DNA of 33,237 bases from Nocardioides albus (GTDB lineage: Bacteria > Actinomycetota > Actinomycetes > Propionibacteriales > Nocardioidaceae): positions 107,262 to 140,498 of the forward strand of contig NZ_BMQT01000014.1 in NCBI RefSeq assembly GCF_014648255.1. Direction: 5' to 3'. Below are positions 32,128 to 33,237 of the stretch, piece after piece; the stretch's first letter is position 1, and the number at the start of each line of letters is the position of its first letter. A model generated the notes under the pieces. It was not told where the DNA came from. It searched no databases and saw only the letters and a list, made by a program, of their open reading frames with translations. The translations under genes were made by a program, and so were the position numbers.

Positions 32128-32982
32128 ATGGACGCAGTGGAGGCGCTGGAGCAGCTGGGTGGGATCGCCCACGCTGCCGACATCGTCGCACTCTCCAGCC
32201 GCCGACGCCTCCGCACCGCGGTGTCGAACAAGGCGATCATCCACGTCGACCGCGACCGCTATGCGCTGCGTCGTGATGACCTGGGAATGCGGCTCGCTCT
32301 GGAACACAACGCACATCTATCCCATCTCAGCGCAGCCGTTCATCACGGCTGGAAGGTGCGGAGCACCCCGGGAATACCTCACCTGCTTCTGCCGACGGGT
32401 CGTCCAGCGCCCACGAGCAAGGCGAGATTCTGGTTCCATGACGCCCGCCGAGACGAGCTCGACGGGTGGGCGACCGGTCCGCTCCTGACCGTCCTGCTCT
32501 GCGCGCGCGACCTGCCGTTCGACGCGGCGCTGACCGTCGCCGACTCGGCCCTGCGCGAGAAGGCCGTAGCCCATGACGAGCTCGTCGTCGCGGCGTCTTC
32601 GTGGCGCGGAGGCAACGACGAATGCGTCCGGCTCGTGGCATCCCACGCCAACGGACTGGCCAAGAACCCTTTCGAATCAGGCCTGCGAGCGATCACGATC
32701 AAGGCGAAGCTCGAGTTCATCCCGCAGTACGAGGTGCGAGTCGGCGCGCTGACCGTGCACCCTGATCTCGTAGACCCGATCAACGGCATCATCCTCGAGG
32801 CCGACTCGTGGGGCTTCCATGCCGACAAAGAGGCGCATGATCGCGACTGCCAGCGTTACACGATGCTCACCTCCGACGGCTGGATCGTGCTGCGTTTCAC
32901 CTATGACCAGGTCATGTTCCAGCCGGACTATGTTCTGAGGTGCGTCGAGATGGCGCTGGCTCATCGTGCAGCGGCAGCGTGA
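32128..32982 (+). CDS. AbiEi-like/DUF559-like protein with nuclease-type C-terminus
   Basis: A 284-residue protein. The N-terminal 60 residues resemble the winged-helix of AbiEi-type antitoxins and related regulators (MDAVEALEQLGGIAHAADIVALSSRRRLRTAVSNKAIIHVDRDRYAL). The C-terminal 90 residues resemble DUF559/Vsr-like endonuclease folds: VHPDLVDPINGIILEADSWGFHADKEAHDRDCQRYTMLTSDGWIVLRFTYDQVM, with acids in HPDLVD and ILEADS placed as in PD-(D/E)XK-type sites. Such two-part proteins are frequent in actinobacteria and their function is unknown. No toxin partner is adjacent. ATG 32128 was chosen over a far longer open frame from 31954. Confidence 0.75.
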   Translation: MDAVEALEQLGGIAHAADIVALSSRRRLRTAVSNKAIIHVDRDRYALRRDDLGMRLALEHNAHLSHLSAAVHHGWKVRSTPGIPHLLLPTGRPAPTSKARFWFHDARRDELDGWATGPLLTVLLCARDLPFDAALTVADSALREKAVAHDELVVAASSWRGGNDECVRLVASHANGLAKNPFESGLRAITIKAKLEFIPQYEVRVGALTVHPDLVDPINGIILEADSWGFHADKEAHDRDCQRYTMLTSDGWIVLRFTYDQVMFQPDYVLRCVEMALAHRAAAA

Positions 32983-33024
32983 TCGCCTTGCTCCAGGCGC
33001 ATCGCCCCTGATCCCGGCCACAAC

Positions 33025-33085
33025 CCCTCCAGATTGAATCCGAGCTTCTCCAGCGCGTGGGCGGAGGGGAGCGTTGCGGGTGTCG
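33025..33085 (-). pseudogene. GNAT acetyltransferase fragment
   Basis: On the minus strand this stretch encodes DTRNA, then after a one-base frame change SAHALEKLGFNLEG, matching DTRNAGSARVLEKLGFTLEG of the GNAT gene at 30499-31149. The plus-strand bases GAATCCGAGCTTCTCCAGC are identical in both. Only about 20 codons of the acetyl-CoA-binding region are left. Confidence 0.7.
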
Positions 33086-33114
33086 CCCGGCCACAATGAC
33101 CCGCACAAGCCCGG

Positions 33115-33141
33115 GCGACACGCCGCGTCTCGGCGTGTCGC
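33115..33141. terminator. Hairpin downstream of the DUF559-like gene
   Basis: GCGACACGCCG (33115-33125) and CGGCGTGTCGC (33131-33141) form a perfect 11-bp stem with a CGTCT loop. Same design as the hairpin at 30209-30234. Confidence 0.6.
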
Positions 33142-33237
33142 ACGTCAGTTCAGAATGCATGTGGCCTCTAGTTGTACTCAGCCAAGAGGTTGGTGACACT
33201 CCGGGTCGGTTGTTGACCTAGCGAAGACCTCCGGGTG
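33142..33237. other. Window end, possible insertion-element edge
   Basis: No gene is visible. The last bases (GGTTGTTGACCTAGCGAAGACCTCCGG region) look like the start of a mobile-element or repeat boundary, but the window ends before it can be judged. Confidence 0.2.

Noticed and set aside
33170..33237. Insertion sequence terminus
   Set aside because: Only a vague resemblance to mobile-element edges; no inverted end, duplication or transposase can be seen before the window stops.

Overview
The window is high-GC actinobacterial DNA, most likely from the Nocardioides/Nocardioidaceae group (inferred from the run of ispH, xseA, xseB, a DUF4245 gene and glpX, from DUF1707 and DUF6542 proteins, and from codon use; no marker gene is present to prove it). 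It is mostly chromosomal housekeeping sequence with no rRNA, tRNA, CRISPR array or intact transposase. A 15-base C run starts the window and a possible insertion-element edge ends it.

Layout. 1-500: a LysR-type regulator relic. 565-2110: rmuC and a DUF6542 membrane protein. 2115-3795 (minus): a Sua5/YciO/YrdC protein and ispH. 3826-3950: a 31-bp-phased array of inverted and direct repeats in the divergent ispH/xseA promoter region. 3971-5414: xseA-xseB (exonuclease VII). 5420-5536: a large nested-palindrome repeat. 5546-6178 (minus): DUF4245 protein. 6277-8933: a molybdate operon (HTH-TOBE protein, modA, modB, modC). 8976-9995: glpX. 10031-11629: alpha/beta hydrolase plus TetR regulator. 11663-12655: CtaG-like membrane protein. 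12665-15570 (minus): an orphan sugar-type ABC ATPase and an exported sulfatase. 15700-17121 (minus): two paralogous DUF1707 proteins. 17250-18149: an IRED/6PGDH-like oxidoreductase. 18202-24088 (minus): a thiamine operon thiE-thiO-thiS-thiG-thiE/tenI-like-thiD-thiC behind a TPP riboswitch. 24463-27941: a Tat-exported GH109-type glycosidase, a secreted NEW3-domain protein and a small Gfo/Idh/MocA protein. 28100-32982: class I fumarase, zf-TFIIB protein, acidic protein, GNAT acetyltransferase, inositol-phosphatase-family protein and an AbiEi/DUF559-like protein.

How the genes work together. The thiamine cluster holds the enzymes for the pyrimidine half (ThiC, ThiD), most of the thiazole half (ThiO, ThiS, ThiG, perhaps a TenI-like tautomerase) and the coupling enzyme (ThiE). 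The genes overlap by 1-4 nt, so they are probably translationally coupled, and the TPP riboswitch upstream gives end-product control. The mod genes form a molybdate importer with its own molybdate-sensing-type protein. GH109, the NEW3 protein and the Gfo/Idh/MocA protein look like a small secreted glycan-use locus.

Most notable observation. Several genes carry palindromic repeat sequences inside their coding frames without losing the frame: thiO, thiD (twice) and the thiE/tenI-like gene in the thiamine operon, and the GNAT gene near 30.9 kb. Part of the thiO element is identical over 20 bases, in both arms, to the intergenic repeat at 5420-5536, and a thiD segment is identical over 27 bases to that same intergenic repeat. 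This resembles the Rickettsia palindromic elements that insert in frame in proteins; I do not know of a described actinobacterial equivalent. A second genome-style signal is that about a dozen genes have a TANNNT-like -10 box 6-8 nt before the start codon, which predicts leaderless mRNAs.
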